Origin: Phallus indusiatus
Taxonomy: Eukaryota; Basidiomycota; Agaricomycetes; Phallales; Phallaceae
NCBI GenBank assembly: GCA_027605045.1
Contig: JAQFWX010000150.1
Span: 1-64,000 of the forward strand
DNA length: 64,000 nt
Direction: 5' to 3'
A program made the position numbers and the translations under genes. Position 1 is the stretch's first letter. Each line of letters starts with the position of its first letter. Below, in pieces: positions 9,969 through 22,277 of the stretch. Below the pieces are notes generated by a model. The model was not told where the DNA came from. It searched no databases and saw only the letters and a list, made by a program, of their open reading frames with translations.

Positions 9969-12612
9969 ATGAGCACACTATTCGACGTTCCAATGCACGA
10001 CTTTTCTGGAGAAGGTTCGATGGATACCGACATGTTACCTCTTTCAGCACCTGATGTTGACTGGCTTCAAGTAGAAAATATGATCGAAGACGATGTCTCG
10101 AAACAGTTGGCTGCCCCCGAACTTGAAGTAGAAATGATTCACGAGACGGCTGTACAGGAGTTTGAAATGGAGGATACTGGACATGAAGAATTACCGGAGT
10201 TTATCGAAAATGTTTCTGCTGAACATCTTATGATTCATCCTCTGCATGAGCCTTATGATCAAGAGATACCGGACGCTTCGAGGGCTACATCTCCGACTCC
10301 AGTCATCCACTCTATTGATCCTGACGCACACGCCGGCGCTGCTGCTGCTACTGAGGCTGTTATCGTACTTGAAACTGAAGAAGGGCTGCACGAAATTGAC
10401 GCCACCAGTCAAATCGAGAATGTCTATGAAGAATCGAATGTATACAGCAGCCACATTGATCACGATGCTCCCGATCAGCAGAGTCTACAACCTCCAATCT
10501 CGGAAGAAGTCGAATACCCCTCACAAGAGGTATCGGATGCGCCTCAGGAAGAGTACGATTTGCACCATTTAGAACATACGGAGGAAGCTCACGAAGAAGA
10601 AGAAACTGTTGCTCAATCTGCAGAAGGGGATGTCGCGGCGCTCCCGTCAGAAAATGCACCACAAACCGTTGAAACGTCATTACATCTACCTGAAGAGACG
10701 GATTTGAATAACGAGGAGTACTATGCATCTCTGGATAAAGATACCGCTCATGAAGAGCCTGGTTCCCCGTCGTCTACACAGGATAAAACCGTTGCTTCAG
10801 AGCACGCGCTGCAGGACACGTCCTCATCACTTGAGACCCAACTGGGTTCGCAAGTAGAAGGACAACTTGAGTATGCCGCTTCCAGCTCTCATTCTCATGT
10901 TTTGGACGACGAAGGAAAGGACGAAGCTGGAGAACCTTTGGTTGAACCTCCACCTTGCGTGCTGTTAACATATCTTTTTGATGGATCGCATTATAATCTC
11001 TTTCAATCATCTGAGAAAAATTCAGGTGACGTAACGGAGTCGAAACTCGCTGCTGCTGAATCTTCGGTATCAGAACTTGAAGCATCTCCTAGTAAATCAG
11101 AACCTCAATCAGAACCCCAAAACGCTCAATCTGAATCGCGCCCTGCATTACTTTTCGCCGAGCAATCTGACTTGTTTTACGCTCCACTGTCCCAAGTATT
11201 TCAAGCAATTCGAGGCGATCCGTCTATCAACATTGGTGGTCGGTTCGACGAAAACATTGAACTGGTTATAACCGCTGTAGGTTTGGATTTACGTTTACCC
11301 GAAGTAAGTCATTCTTTTTCTTTTTTAATGTATGAAATTGCTGAGCTGATCATATTCATTAAATTAAAAGGATAATATTCATTCACGCGAAGTATCGTTG
11401 AATGATCTAAGTGTCTTACATACAGGATGTGAATTAATTGGACCGTTGTCTCTGCAATTGGACACTATTGCACCAAGGTTTGGGACGAGATACAAAGCTA
11501 TTCGGGATGCACTTGTTAGTATTGTTTCGAGCAGCGACGAACACGAACCCGAACACCAAGAACACCAAGAACGGATACCCCTGACTTCGGAGAACCAGGA
11601 AGGTTCGTCGAGTTTTCATTCTCTTAAGTTGTACACTGAATTTCGTATTGCCAATAGATCCAGAGGCACACCAGGAACCAACGATTCAACAAGAACCTCC
11701 TGTGTCTTTGCCTTCCGATAAGATAAATGATGGGAGTGATGGAAGTGATGAAAAAGCTAATAACGTTGAAAATGCAGATGCCGCCAAGGAAACAAAGGAA
11801 GTAACTGACAATCGCACTTCTATCAAAGCAGAGGATCCCGTAGAACCTGGAGAAGATGAAGAAGCAGAAAACCTATACGGAAATGAGAATGAAAACGAAG
11901 GGATTGACCATGTTGCACATTCTGTGGTTGCTGAATCGTATGGCAAATCAGATGGCGTTGAGGATGAGTATTATGATGAAGATGCCGAGGGAGAGTACGA
12001 TGAAGGGGAACAAAGTTATGAGAGCACGCACGGCGACATTGATACTTTGTATTATTCTGAAAATCAAGACGAAAATACCTTACTGGAAGAAAATCCTCAA
12101 GGAGATGAGAACGATGCCCAGGATACCGAGCCTGAAGTTTCAGGTTGGAAAAAACCTTTTTTTGTTTGGAATCGCACGAGTTAACTAATACCCTTTTTTT
12201 TTCTAGCTGCGGACGACAATCAGCTTCAAGACGGTTTAACACCTGAACAAGATGCATCGGGATCAGAAGAAAGAAGTTTATACGATGAGGCATTAGGTAC
12301 GATTTTTCATCTTCCATTGAATGGTCTTTAGATTTATCCTAACTGCTGTTTAGTTCCACAAGAAGGGGCAGACAACATTGCTCTGCCAAGTGATATTTTA
12401 TCCTCGCCACATAATGTACTTTTACCAAGACTCCCCTCGACCTCGACATCAACAAAACGTACCTTTGACGAACATGAACATGGTCAATATGAAGAAGACG
12501 GAGGATCACCCAGCTCAACAGGTCAGTTTCTGAGCGTTCCTTTTTTAAACTCTGAATCGTATTTATTACTTGTCTAGGTGAAGGAAGCCAAAAACGTTTG
12601 AGGCTTGATTAG
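9969..12612 (+). CDS. Large acidic protein, conserved in basidiomycetes, function unknown
   Basis: Six exons (9969-11303, 11371-11602, 11658-12143, 12207-12296, 12354-12521, 12578-12612) give 781 aa. The protein is strongly acidic (Glu/Asp/Gln/Ser-rich) over residues 40-370 and again over 550-680. A compact, better-conserved middle part starts near residue 395: LLFAEQSDLFYAPLSQVFQA, then DNIHSREVSLNDLSVLH and LDTIAPRFGTRYKAIRDAL. A short basic tail ends KRLRLD. It begins MSTLFDVPMHDFSGEGSMDT. I recall similar unannotated proteins in mushroom genomes, with the pattern 'aromatic-rich N-terminus, acidic linker, folded middle, KR-L-D end'. A nuclear role is plausible from the acidity and the basic tail, but that is inference. 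Confidence 0.7.
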
Positions 12613-13083
12613 CTTAACTGCCTCGTGAAATGTGAATTTTTTCGGTGTCTGGTTATCAGTGGTCTCACTCGGATATGGCGATCAAGTTTTTCCAGCTTCG
12701 TTTCGGCGTTCGACTTTTCAGGCTCAGAACAGGCAAGCAAATAAAGGAAGTATCAATCTCCATTTCATATAAAATTCACCAAGGTAAAGTATTTCGTATT
12801 CCTTGTTATCTAACCATTTTCAGCTTTGTCGGTTCGCATATAACGTAACCTTTGGAGACGTTGATTGTTTATTCTTTTTCGGATGAGATAGAATGCAATA
12901 CCCTTTATATCACTATTGTACTCATAGATAATTTGTTGGATGATTTCTCAGATATATACATCAGATGAATCGCTTACGTAACCGCGTATACTACTGGCTC
13001 GGGAGATAACTTGATTAATTGTGTGCCTCGCTCTTTAGAGTGTCTAGAGTGGCGGAAGCTACTCGACAAAAATTCAATTGAGC
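12613..13083. other. Intergenic, no gene seen
   Basis: The spacer separates two same-strand genes. It is AT-rich, with only short ORFs and no recognisable protein or RNA gene. Confidence 0.6.
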
Positions 13084-15281
13084 ATGGCGGATGCAGACAC
13101 GAGTCGTCTTTGCGTTCAGATTATCAATGCTCACTTTGGACCTCTCGTTGCAGTACGTGTTTTCTGGCTTGTCATCTCACTCTACTGCAAGTGCAGGTTA
13201 CATGATGCGTTCTAGAAAGTATCTTCTGTTTTGCTTAATCGTGGACGAATGCAATTCGTAGAACTCGTTCGTTTCTCTGGCCTTAAACCCCGTACAGTTC
13301 GAGCTTCTGTACTCGCCCTCATACAACACAATCTCGTTTGGCATAACGAACACGATGACGAAGGCGAAGTGCTGGAATTCAATCAGCAAGAATGTTTGAT
13401 CAGGCTACGATTTGGAAGCTTCATCTCTTTGGCAAATGAAATTCTCGGAGAGACAGTGAGTTTACTTGATTTTCTCTGTCTATCAAATATGACTCAGACG
13501 ATAGAATATGATCTACAGGCAGCCAGAATTGTCTCCGTCATTCTCCTGCATGGCAAACTACGACAGTCTGATGTACTGCAATACCTATTTATTACCGAAC
13601 CCAAGGGTGAAGTTTTCCTTCTCCATTTACGATGAACCCTTTTTGACGTCTTTTTCAGAAGTGTCCGTATATCTACAGGCTTTCAATCGGCTTGTGACCG
13701 GTGTTTATTTGAGACCATCCACAAGATTATCACATATATCCCGAACCGATCGTTTGCTTCGTTTGGAAGCTAAATTACGCAAGGAACATAAGGGTATACC
13801 CACGGCAAAAGACGTCATGAACTGGAAAATAGAAGCGGAAGCTCGCGTTCAGAGAGAAGAGGAAGAGGCAGAAAAAGTTGGAATGGTGAGCTTTGGGCTT
13901 TGAACTCTTTTGTTAGATCCTAATTCAAATTCTTATGAGAGTAGAAGCGTAAGGCAAAAGAGCATATCGACCAACGGTCTAATAAAGTACGCCGCTTTCG
14001 TCCATTAATGTTCGTGCTTTTGAGATCTTTACTTCTCAGCGCCACCTACAAGAGGAAACTGCCATAGGTGTATGTTTGACTGTGATCCATATATCCCACT
14101 ACTCAAAATCATCTAGGAATCAGTATATTTTCGCGTCAATCATTCTAAATTCAATGTGCATATTCGCAACAATGTTGGTGTTTCGTTACAAGGTTTGTCA
14201 TGCTTCGACCTAAAAACATTCACTTGTAGATTATTGAGAAGGCGACACGCGAACGGTTTAACCACGCGACTTCTCTAGTCCTACGGGCTATGTTCAAAGC
14301 AACCGATACTAAGCAGTTGACTCTTGAAGATGTCCGATCAGGTAAATGCCTTGTCCCAGGCTTCACAATAACCTATTGAAACATAAAATAGATCCCGTGT
14401 CCATTGCCAACATATCTATGCATTTATCAGACAATGACGATCTCTCACTCGGAATAGTACTCCCTTCGTCGTCTCGTCATCCGTCGACATCTACTCTTTT
14501 AAAAGAGTATATAGCTATATTGGCATGCGCGGATAATCCAACATCAGAGGGTCGTGCATCGGCGTTTGTCTCTGTTGGTGGTGGAGGGAATGGCAAAATT
14601 CAAGTGGAATTCGAAACTATTTGTCGACGGTTGCGACAGCGGATTTTGGAGGCTGTGGCTCGGGAGCGATACGGGGATGATGCAGTACGCATTATCCGTA
14701 TCTTATTAGCCATGAACAAGGTGGACGAAAAGCATGTAAGTGATTGATACAAGATTTCATTTTCACGAACAAACTCATGTATATTCTGAAGCTCGCTAAA
14801 GTCGCTATGATGACTCATAAAGACGTTCGTCCGATTTTATCATCACTCTCTGCGGATTCCATTATCTCCTTGCAAGAAGTTCCTAAAGGCAATGACCGTA
14901 ACCCTGCGCGAACGTTTTACTTATGGTGAAAACTACTGAACTTAATCTAGTTCTCTGCTTTGCTTGACTGAACTTCTTTTTAGGTACGTGGACCTACATA
15001 AGGCATATTCAGTCCTCCTAGGCAATCTTCACAAAACATTGTTCAATATCCTTTCAAGAAAATCAGCCGAAGAAGAGGATCCGGTTGTAAAAAGCGTCCT
15101 TGAAAAACGAGCTCGCAGCGACGTCATGAAGGACGAGAATTTACTGTCCAGAACAGAACGCGAAATACTGCAGGAATTCGAGAATAGACTGGAGAAACTC
15201 AATGGTCTAGAACGGCGCGTAGAGGAAGTGGCTTTTATACTGAGAGACTTAGCTGTAGTAGGAGAGAGACCAATAGGATGA
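13084..15281 (+). CDS. RPC82: DNA-directed RNA polymerase III subunit RPC3 (C82)
   Basis: This is a specific subunit of RNA polymerase III, part of the RPC82/34/31 subcomplex that helps open tRNA and 5S promoters. Eleven exons (13084-13152, 13216-13455, 13519-13606, 13659-13885, 13945-13986, 14040-14069, 14117-14173, 14230-14341, 14392-14735, 14792-14925, 14984-15281) give 546 aa. Family marks are the N-terminal CVQIINAHFGPLV, LLNRGRMQFVELVRFSGLKP (winged helix), VRASVLALIQHNLVW, VYLRPSTRLSHIS, the YFRVNHSKFNVHIRNN block, and the C-terminal winged helix with FYLWYVDLHKAYSVLLGNLH. Exons 5-7 are short (42, 30 and 57 nt), and their joins are set by reading frame and the conserved N-x-x-K/HIRN block. 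The next gene begins 79 bp downstream. Confidence 0.92.
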
Positions 15282-15360
15282 GTTGAACAGCAGCATATTG
15301 AAGATTATTGTGTGACTGCGTGACATTAAATTCTTAACGCACTAATTTCAACTTGGTTCC

Positions 15361-16850
15361 ATGGCGAAACGACGAAAGAATCGAACACATTTGAAAGGCA
15401 AAACGGCAGATTCAACTAAGGATAATACCCCAAAATCATTTGTCATTAAGCATGGTCAAGTTGGACGATCGATCACACAACTGGTCAGAGATATGAGAAA
15501 GGTCTTGGAGCCGAATACTGCAGCCAGGTTGAAGGTGAGTTGCTTTTTGTCATTAGTAAACACTATTCGATGATGGAGCTTGCACCTTTCTTCTAGGAAC
15601 GGTCGAAAAACAAATTAAAAGATTATATAGTGCTTGCGCCAGCTTTAAAAGTTACACATCTTCTTGCATTTACCGTCACACCTATTGCTCCGTCATTGCG
15701 CCTCGTCAGGCTACCAGCAGGACCTACATTCAGTTTCAGAATAGAAAGATATAGCCTTATAAAAGATATTCTTAATTCAGTTCGCCGCCCTCGTAGTGCT
15801 GGGACTGAATATTTATCACCACCCTTGGTGTGCAATCTTGTTTTTTTTTTACGGCTGCGTCTCAGACTGATCTATAATTTTTAATAATCCTGTAGCTTGT
15901 TCTCGCTTCGTTTCCACAGTCGTCACCGAATACACCCCAACTCTCATTACTCGTGAAAGCTCTCCAGTCGGTATTTCCTTCACTCTCTCCCAAATCAATA
16001 TCTCTTCCTTCCGCCCGAAGAGTGGTCTTAATATCTTACGATGAATCAACGGAAAGAATTAATTTTCGTCACTATCGGATAACAGTTCGACCTTATGGAG
16101 TGTCTAGACGAGTACGGAAAGTGGTTGAAACGACGGCTGGCGGGAAAGAGTCTACTCTGGATCTCAGCAATCACCAAGATGTGGCTGATTTCTTGCTGAA
16201 GAAGACGGTCAATGGCTACGAGTCTGCATCTAGTGCTGCTTCCAGTGCGGGAGAGGAGGACTCAGACAACGCCGTTTCATTACCTAGGGATTATGTCGGC
16301 CGAAATAACAAGAAAGGCGACCGTCGAGCCGTGAGACTCGATGAAATCGGTCCAAGAATGGAACTGAGCCTTATTAAGATTGTAGAAGGTATTCCCGGTA
16401 AAGAGGGGTCTGTTATCTTTCACCGGTTTGGTATGTCTTTTTTTTTTGGCTCTCGTTTTGTGTATTTGAGGTACCAAACATTTCCTTGTAGTCAAGAAGA
16501 CGAAAAAAGAGGCTGAACGGCAAAAGGCCGAACACGACGCTAGACAAAAATTACGAAAAGAGAGGAAGGAAGAGCAGGAGCGAAATGTTCAGAAGAAGAA
16601 AAAAGCGACCTCAAAACAGAGACAGCCTGAAGCGGATGAAAACGATGAGGGTGATGATGATGATAATGAATATTCACAGGAGGAAAATGATGATGCGGAT
16701 GACGATGACGATGAAGGTGAATGGGATGATGACGAAGAGATTAGTGACATTGGGAGCGAGGAAGACGAGGAAGAGGCTGAAGAAAGCAGCGAGACGGAAA
16801 GCGAGGCAGAGCTCCAAACGCGTCCCGCACCAAAGAAACGGAAACCTTGA
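15361..16850 (+). CDS. SSF1: Ribosome biogenesis protein SSF1/Peter Pan (Brix domain)
   Basis: This nucleolar Brix-domain protein is needed for early 60S subunit maturation (27S pre-rRNA processing). Exons 15361-15534, 15597-15827, 15896-16430 and 16492-16850 give 432 aa. The start MAKRRKNRTHLKGK is typical. The Brix domain shows SFVIKHGQVGRSITQLVRDM, RKVLEPNTAARLKERSKNKL, KDYIVLAPALKVTHLLAFT, then RVVLISYDESTERINFRHY and GPRMELSLIKIVEGIPG. A Lys/Glu coiled segment and a long Asp/Glu tail with a final KKRKP, a probable nuclear signal, complete the protein. It lies 79 bp after RPC82 and converges on the haem lyase gene, with a 65 bp gap. Confidence 0.94.
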
Positions 16851-16915
16851 CGAGCTTATTTATCATACCAAAAGATCACCAAAATTACTTTATTATGCTA
16901 CTAATAATATACATG

Positions 16916-17627
16916 CTATGATGCTTTTTTGCCGAGCAAACTGCTCGTCCAAGTACTCCAAACTCTTTCTGTACGCATTTTGAAAGCATCCCAGTTGTCC
17001 AAGGCGGGTCGTGCGTCGATGTAGAATGAAGGCGAATGAGGAGATGAAGGATCTGAACGACCTGAATAAAAATCTACGACGTATCTCATGCGTTTACCGC
17101 ATCTTTCAATGATCCAGTCATGTCTGTCGAAAGGAGCAGTGTAGCTACCAACGCGCATGTCAGAAAATTGAGGGCGAATAACAATAATGGGAAACTGACC
17201 CAAGTAGTACTTTCATCCATGCTTTAGGGCTCCTATCCCCTGGTCTACCTTTGAAACTGACGAGCTTGACCCCTCCACATTTTTCGCCGCCTCTGCCGTT
17301 CTCCCAAGCTTTTACAGCCTCCCATGTTCGCTCATTGACGGCATTATGAATGGGTACAATCACTCGCATATCAGTAGCTTGTGGATTATGTTGTTTTCGA
17401 GCCATTGCCGCAAAGAACTGGGCTTCCGATGGATAAACCCAGTTTTCCGTATCTGTGCGAGGGATGGATGAAACCTCACGGGAAGTTGGCAATGACGGTG
17501 GAGCATCGACATTCGAGCTTTGAGAAGTTTGCGCAGAAGAGTCTGTTTTCGAAGGATAACCTGAGTTATTCCATGAAGAGTGGTCCACAGGACACTTGCT
17601 GGATGGAGAGGTTTCCGAGTTGCCCAT
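16916..17627 (-). CDS. CYC3: Cytochrome c haem lyase (holocytochrome c synthase)
   Basis: This mitochondrial intermembrane-space enzyme attaches haem covalently to apocytochrome c (or c1). Two exons (17627-17200, 17144-16916) give 218 aa. The N-terminus carries the haem-regulatory CP motif SSKCPVDHSSWN. VSSIPR, ENWVYPSEAQFFAAM, IPIHNAVNERTWEAVKAWE (here VPIHNAV), the C-terminal block GYTAPFDRHDWIIERCGKR and MRYVVDFYSG follow in the usual order. The start was placed at the MGNSETSP methionine because the canonical CP motif follows within a dozen residues. The frame remains open further upstream, but that part has no family features. The intron (17199-17145) falls just before PFDRHDW. Whether it serves cytochrome c, c1 or both cannot be told from sequence. 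Confidence 0.93.
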
Positions 17628-17922
17628 GCCGAGCAAATCTGCCGGAATTATCATAAAGCAAAGCCGTCTCGAATCGCCAATTCGGTAATATTTGGGTTGT
17701 ACACATATTGTGTATTGTCGTATACGAGGAAATAACCGAAGAAATAAAATATGTGAAGGATAAAATGACTCTGATATTGAGGATAAATCTGAAAAACCGC
17801 ATGGCTCAAAACACAGACGAGCGATACAAACGAACACTAAGCAAATTACACAGCTATGTAAATAGAGCCTTTGCTAAATGCATAGAAACATCATATGCTT
17901 GCGTTCCACTATCCATACGAGT

Positions 17923-20041
17923 TTATTTAGATCTGAATACGTCAACTTTATTATATTCGTCCCAGGTGCAACCCAGCGCCGTATTGCCTTCTCGAGTAAA
18001 CGAGATTATATGGTCACCTATTGTCCTTGTAGCAAAACCCGCTTCACAGTATTCACTATAAGAAAGGTTCAAGAGTTTTAGCCGCCAATCCAAATTTTTT
18101 GACGAGGACTTACAAATAAACTTATGGATGGACAGAAATTCACATTAGAAATGCATACAAATAAGATAACCGAGAACTCTTACAGCGCCACTTTCTCCGG
18201 AGGATTTCCAAATCAGAATCTGACAGATTGTAACGAGTCCTTAAACCGGGCGCAATGATGTCTTCAAAGTTGCGCGAGAAGTTGCGATTCCATTCCCGTA
18301 ATGTGCGTGCGTAGTGTGGACCAATATTCCAGACTGAGTCGGTTGTCAGACGACCTTTTGTACCACTCGTCATAGTTGAGATTAAATGAGTTAAACTGGG
18401 AAGATAACCTCCGGGGAATACTATGTGTCCAATCTTAGTTGAATGACTCAACTGACTACATCGGCAAACATACTCTAAATTATACCCAGAAAAAGGTCAG
18501 ACTCTTACAGGCAGTACAGCGTAAGGTCTTACCCATTTCCGTATGAAATCCACCTTCCGATCATACTGTTCAACATCTACCAAAAAAGAATAAGCGGGTG
18601 AGTGATAAATAAAGGAGAGTCAAACGAAAGTTACAAACTGGCTTCGGGTAGTGTGATAACCTGAACACAACCAACCGCATCATCTTCTTTCAAAGCCCAA
18701 TCGACAACATCCCAATATGCTTCAAAAAATTCCTTTCCAACATGTTCCATCATTTCGACGCTGATAAACCTATCAAAATGGTGCTTCCATTCTGGAAATT
18801 TCTTTATTTCTCGATAATCCATCAAATGTACTGTGATCTTGTCAGATAATCCGGCTGCTTCGATGCGCTCTTCAGCCAAGGTCTTCTGTTCAGAGGATAG
18901 AGTGAGGGTTTCAACGGTACAACCTGTCATCTGTACAGCCAGAATAGCGAATGAGCCCCAGCCCGTTCCTTCACGATTTTCAATTGATGAGCATAGTGGA
19001 AGTACTCAAATGCTGACCTATCTCTAGCAATCTGTGGTTTTCTCCAATACGTGCATGATAGATTAGGTTTCTAAAGTGGTGTGATATAAGAAGTATTTGG
19101 AATGAAGTTACTCATAAGACAGTACCTCATTTTCCTAATTTGAGCCTCTTCAAGCGTTTCTAACTTCTTCCCTGAAATATCAGGTCGAATGTCCTCTTCA
19201 AAGTCTTTGAAAATCGCAGAGGAATAGTTCATATCGGGACTGAGAAATGCGGCGAACCTAATTCACGAATAGATTACTGAATAGCACCGAGGTCTGCAAA
19301 ATCCTTTGAGAAATGGTTTACATTGTGTTGTCAATGTCATAATGGGCCGAGATATTAGCCCGGGTGGTTGACAAGTCGCCCAGAAAACGAGCGGCGGTAA
19401 GAAGACTAGCTTTCGAAAGGAACAAACTGCCAGCAGGAGCAAGTTGTGCCTTGATTCGTTGGCTATTCAAAATCATAAGCTGAATATCTGTGATTAGTTG
19501 ACCGTAGCGCTCTCCAAAAATAACTGAGTTACCTTAAGGAACGTTGGTATATCATCGCAATCCACTGCAGGCAACAAAATGATTCAGTGGTTGACTTCAA
19601 AAGATACACGGAAACACACCATCTCCGTACATATAAGCTTCGCCAAAACCAAGATCGGCCGACAATAGCACTCTCGTCCAGAATGAAGGTCGATTTATCC
19701 GAAGTTCAGCTCTTAACGCAAAAGAAGAGTCTTGGTCGGTACTCCCAAATGTCAATACTTCTTTCTCTGGTGTGATAATACGAAGTTCCCCAAATCGTAG
19801 ACTTTGCAGAGCTCTAAGGTAAACACACCAACATGATTGATGTATGGGCGAGATTCTATTTCTATCCGAACGGAATACCATACCTAAGAACAATAGACCT
19901 CGCTAAACTAGGGAAAGAGTACGAGGCGACACTAGTCAATTTCTCGGACGTTGCATTCCATAACCCGTCCAGATAGCTTGCGAGGGACGACTTATGAGTT
20001 GCAGCGGTAGGGAGGAGCTGGGTTGAGTAGATATTGCTCAT
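17923..20041 (-). CDS. Cyclopropane-fatty-acyl-phospholipid synthase
   Basis: This SAM-dependent enzyme methylenates the cis double bond of membrane-lipid acyl chains. Eleven exons (20041-19884, 19813-19620, 19564-19533, 19479-19322, 19257-19126, 19070-19018, 18968-18639, 18576-18533, 18433-18184, 18120-18114, 18055-17923) give 496 aa. The SAM site reads LLEIGTGWGSFAI, followed by VETLTLSSEQ, MDYREI, the EMMEHVG block and IVFPGGYLPS. The C-terminal EYCEAGFATRTIGDHIISF is typical. Exon 10 is only 7 nt (18120-18114); it is needed to read RRKWRFYFEYCEAGF, matching the family's KxKWxYYFxYCExGF. An alternative read-through ends in a stop soon after KW. The N-terminal part (HAEL-like ALRAELRINRPSFWTRVLLSADLGFGEAYM) is also family-typical. 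Confidence 0.92.
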
Positions 20042-20462
20042 GGCAATTTGGAAATAAAGGTTATACTATTTAACGCCAGAATGAATCATTGTAATAAGCA
20101 GGACGAGATCAGAGAAGGCGGTAGTTTGTATGTGTGAGAAAGATCTTCGCGCGCATCGCCGCGGATGACGAGTATTTACTTAGTAAGCCGGGGGATTTCT
20201 GCAGAGCAGAACCGCATGCAAGAATATGTATGAGGCAATAATGATAATGAACAGTAACTATGCAAGGTATATATATATATGTGCTGTTAGACTAGAGAAC
20301 AACTACGCTCGTAACTACTTGTCGACTCCGCTTCTGCTCCTCAGTGAGGGGGTCTTCAAGAGGGAAATACAATATCTGGTATTTATCTTTCTTACTAAGG
20401 AGGGAAAGGTCATCGGTGAAGAAAAACAACAAGAAACATCGAGTGTACATCACCCGAAATAC
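20042..20462. other. Intergenic, (AT)n microsatellite
   Basis: This is the promoter side of the CFA synthase gene and the 3' side of the peptidase gene. It contains an (AT)n run at about 20266-20281. No coding feature was recognised. Confidence 0.55.
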
Positions 20463-22277
20463 TTACGCTAATTTCGCCAGGGTCACTCTGAATGAGTTTA
20501 CCACCCTAACGGGATCTAGGCCGTCCATAATGTCATCTTCATCGGAAGCCTCAGTTTCATCACTTATCACAATCGCGTCATCAGAATCCTCTCCTCCTGG
20601 CTTTAGCTCTTGGCTTTTGCCTTTCGTTCGCTTGCTTTCTCTCTTATCGGCACCGAGGCTAGACAATCTTCTTTTCCGATCATGATTCGTGATCTTCTGA
20701 GAGTTGAAAAGTCTATCAAAGAAGCTAAATGCTTTCTTGTGATCTGCCGAGGGCGAATGAGCAGAGAGTGCAGCTTGTCGCAAGTTCGTCTTCATTCTCC
20801 TAAGCTTGAAGAGGTTAATTCAGCCGGTGTACATGTAATGAGAAATCTTACTTTGCAGGATCGAATACAAGAAGAATAGGCTGTCCTTTCTTATTCATCT
20901 CATAACCAACTACCGTTCGCGAATGACCGGAATGCTATTTGAGATGTTTGAGCGTCAGTTTATCTGGGGCAAGGAAGAGTAGCTACCTGAAGAATTATGG
21001 GCATCCTCTCAGTGACTACAATCGGTTTAGCACCTTTCAGCGCGTCAAACGCATCGAGTGGGAGTTTAGTTTCGTTTGGAGGAGAAAAATAATTGACTAT
21101 CCATTCGACGACAGCCTCAGGTCCTAATGTGGGATGAATTTACTCGTCTCCTGGCGCACAAAACAACTTGCCTCTCTTTGTTCCAGGGAAATCAACCAAT
21201 TGGGCTCTGAAAATAAATTAGGCACTACTTTCGCCGACAACCTGGTCACATACGGGATTCCTTTCGAGGTGAAAGCGACGCAAAGCTCTGGGAGTACTGT
21301 GTCGGAGAATGGAAGAAAAAACAATCAGGAAAGTACCTGCGGTTCCAATCCATTTAGATGTTCCGACAAGTTTATGTCGTAAATCATCCGCTCCTTCCTT
21401 ATCATAACCTAGGGTTATTCGATTGAATGACTCAGAAAAAGGTATTCATAAAGTGTATGGAACCTTTTGCCCAAGCATCCTCAATCCAATGTTGGAGGTT
21501 CCTTATTCCGGGAGGTTTCTCTTGGTCATCCAATAAAGGATAATAGAACGGTTGGAAACTTTGAGTCATCAGCGATGTACATGCCATAAGAAAATTCCGA
21601 TAACTAAATGGGATCGGTGACGTAGTACCAAGTTGTTTCAGAGCAAGGAGAGCTCTCTTACCCGCATCCCCACGTCGAATCCCAGAACTCCGTGGCTATA
21701 TGGGTCACGTCATTATGACACAGAACAGCTTTGGATGTTAAACCCTTGGCGTGGGTTTTATGCAGTGCGTGTTTCAACACTGGTATTACGCCTGACACGA
21801 AATCAGGGGTCGGCCTGTTGTTAATTCAACGAAGAAACGAATGGGGTCTCACCTGGAGTAAAGTTGGAAGGAGGAGGAGCTGTCTGTGTGGGAAGCCAAA
21901 ATATATTTTGCGAGGACGGTTTAACAGCTTTCTTCATGGTAGATTTAGAGGAATTGGCTACGTTGGGACTGGCATTATTTGAATTATTGGGAGGTATAGA
22001 TGTAGAAGCTGGTGTACGACGATAATAGATCAGATATTCATTTGTTTGATAGTGTAACAGAGCTCACGATGGTCTTCAAAATGTGAATCATAATGTGCTT
22101 GTCGTTGTTCAAGGGTAAATGGTTGAAGTGAGGTATTGCATACTTGACACTCGAGAAGGGACGGTTGACTAGATCAATCAGATTGTTTGGCAAATGGTAA
22201 CCCGGTCACTCAGAAGAGCAAGTCACTCACGTCTCGTATAAAAATTCGATGTCGTCTACGTCCCTATCATTAGACAT
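20463..22277 (-). CDS. ZUFSP/Mug105-type ubiquitin peptidase (C78 family) with C2H2 finger
   Basis: The papain-like peptidase family that includes ZUP1/ZUFSP cleaves K63-linked ubiquitin chains and acts in genome stability. Eleven exons (22277-22231, 22168-22068, 22008-21853, 21791-21662, 21603-21464, 21408-21337, 21287-21254, 21206-21172, 21123-20987, 20934-20852, 20799-20463) give 423 aa. A C2H2-like finger (CQVCNTS...RQAHYDSH) lies near the N-terminus. The catalytic Cys block reads DSTWGCGYRNFLMACTSL, then TSKWIGTAELCVAF, AQLVDFPGTKRG, the His block LQHSGHSRTVVGYE and LLVFDPAK, so the C, H and D triad is intact. The C-terminus is basic, then acidic with IVISDE, a SUMO-interaction-like motif. 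The intron at 21171-21124 starts with GCAAGT (GC-AG type); no GT-AG join keeps the frame there. Confidence 0.85.
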
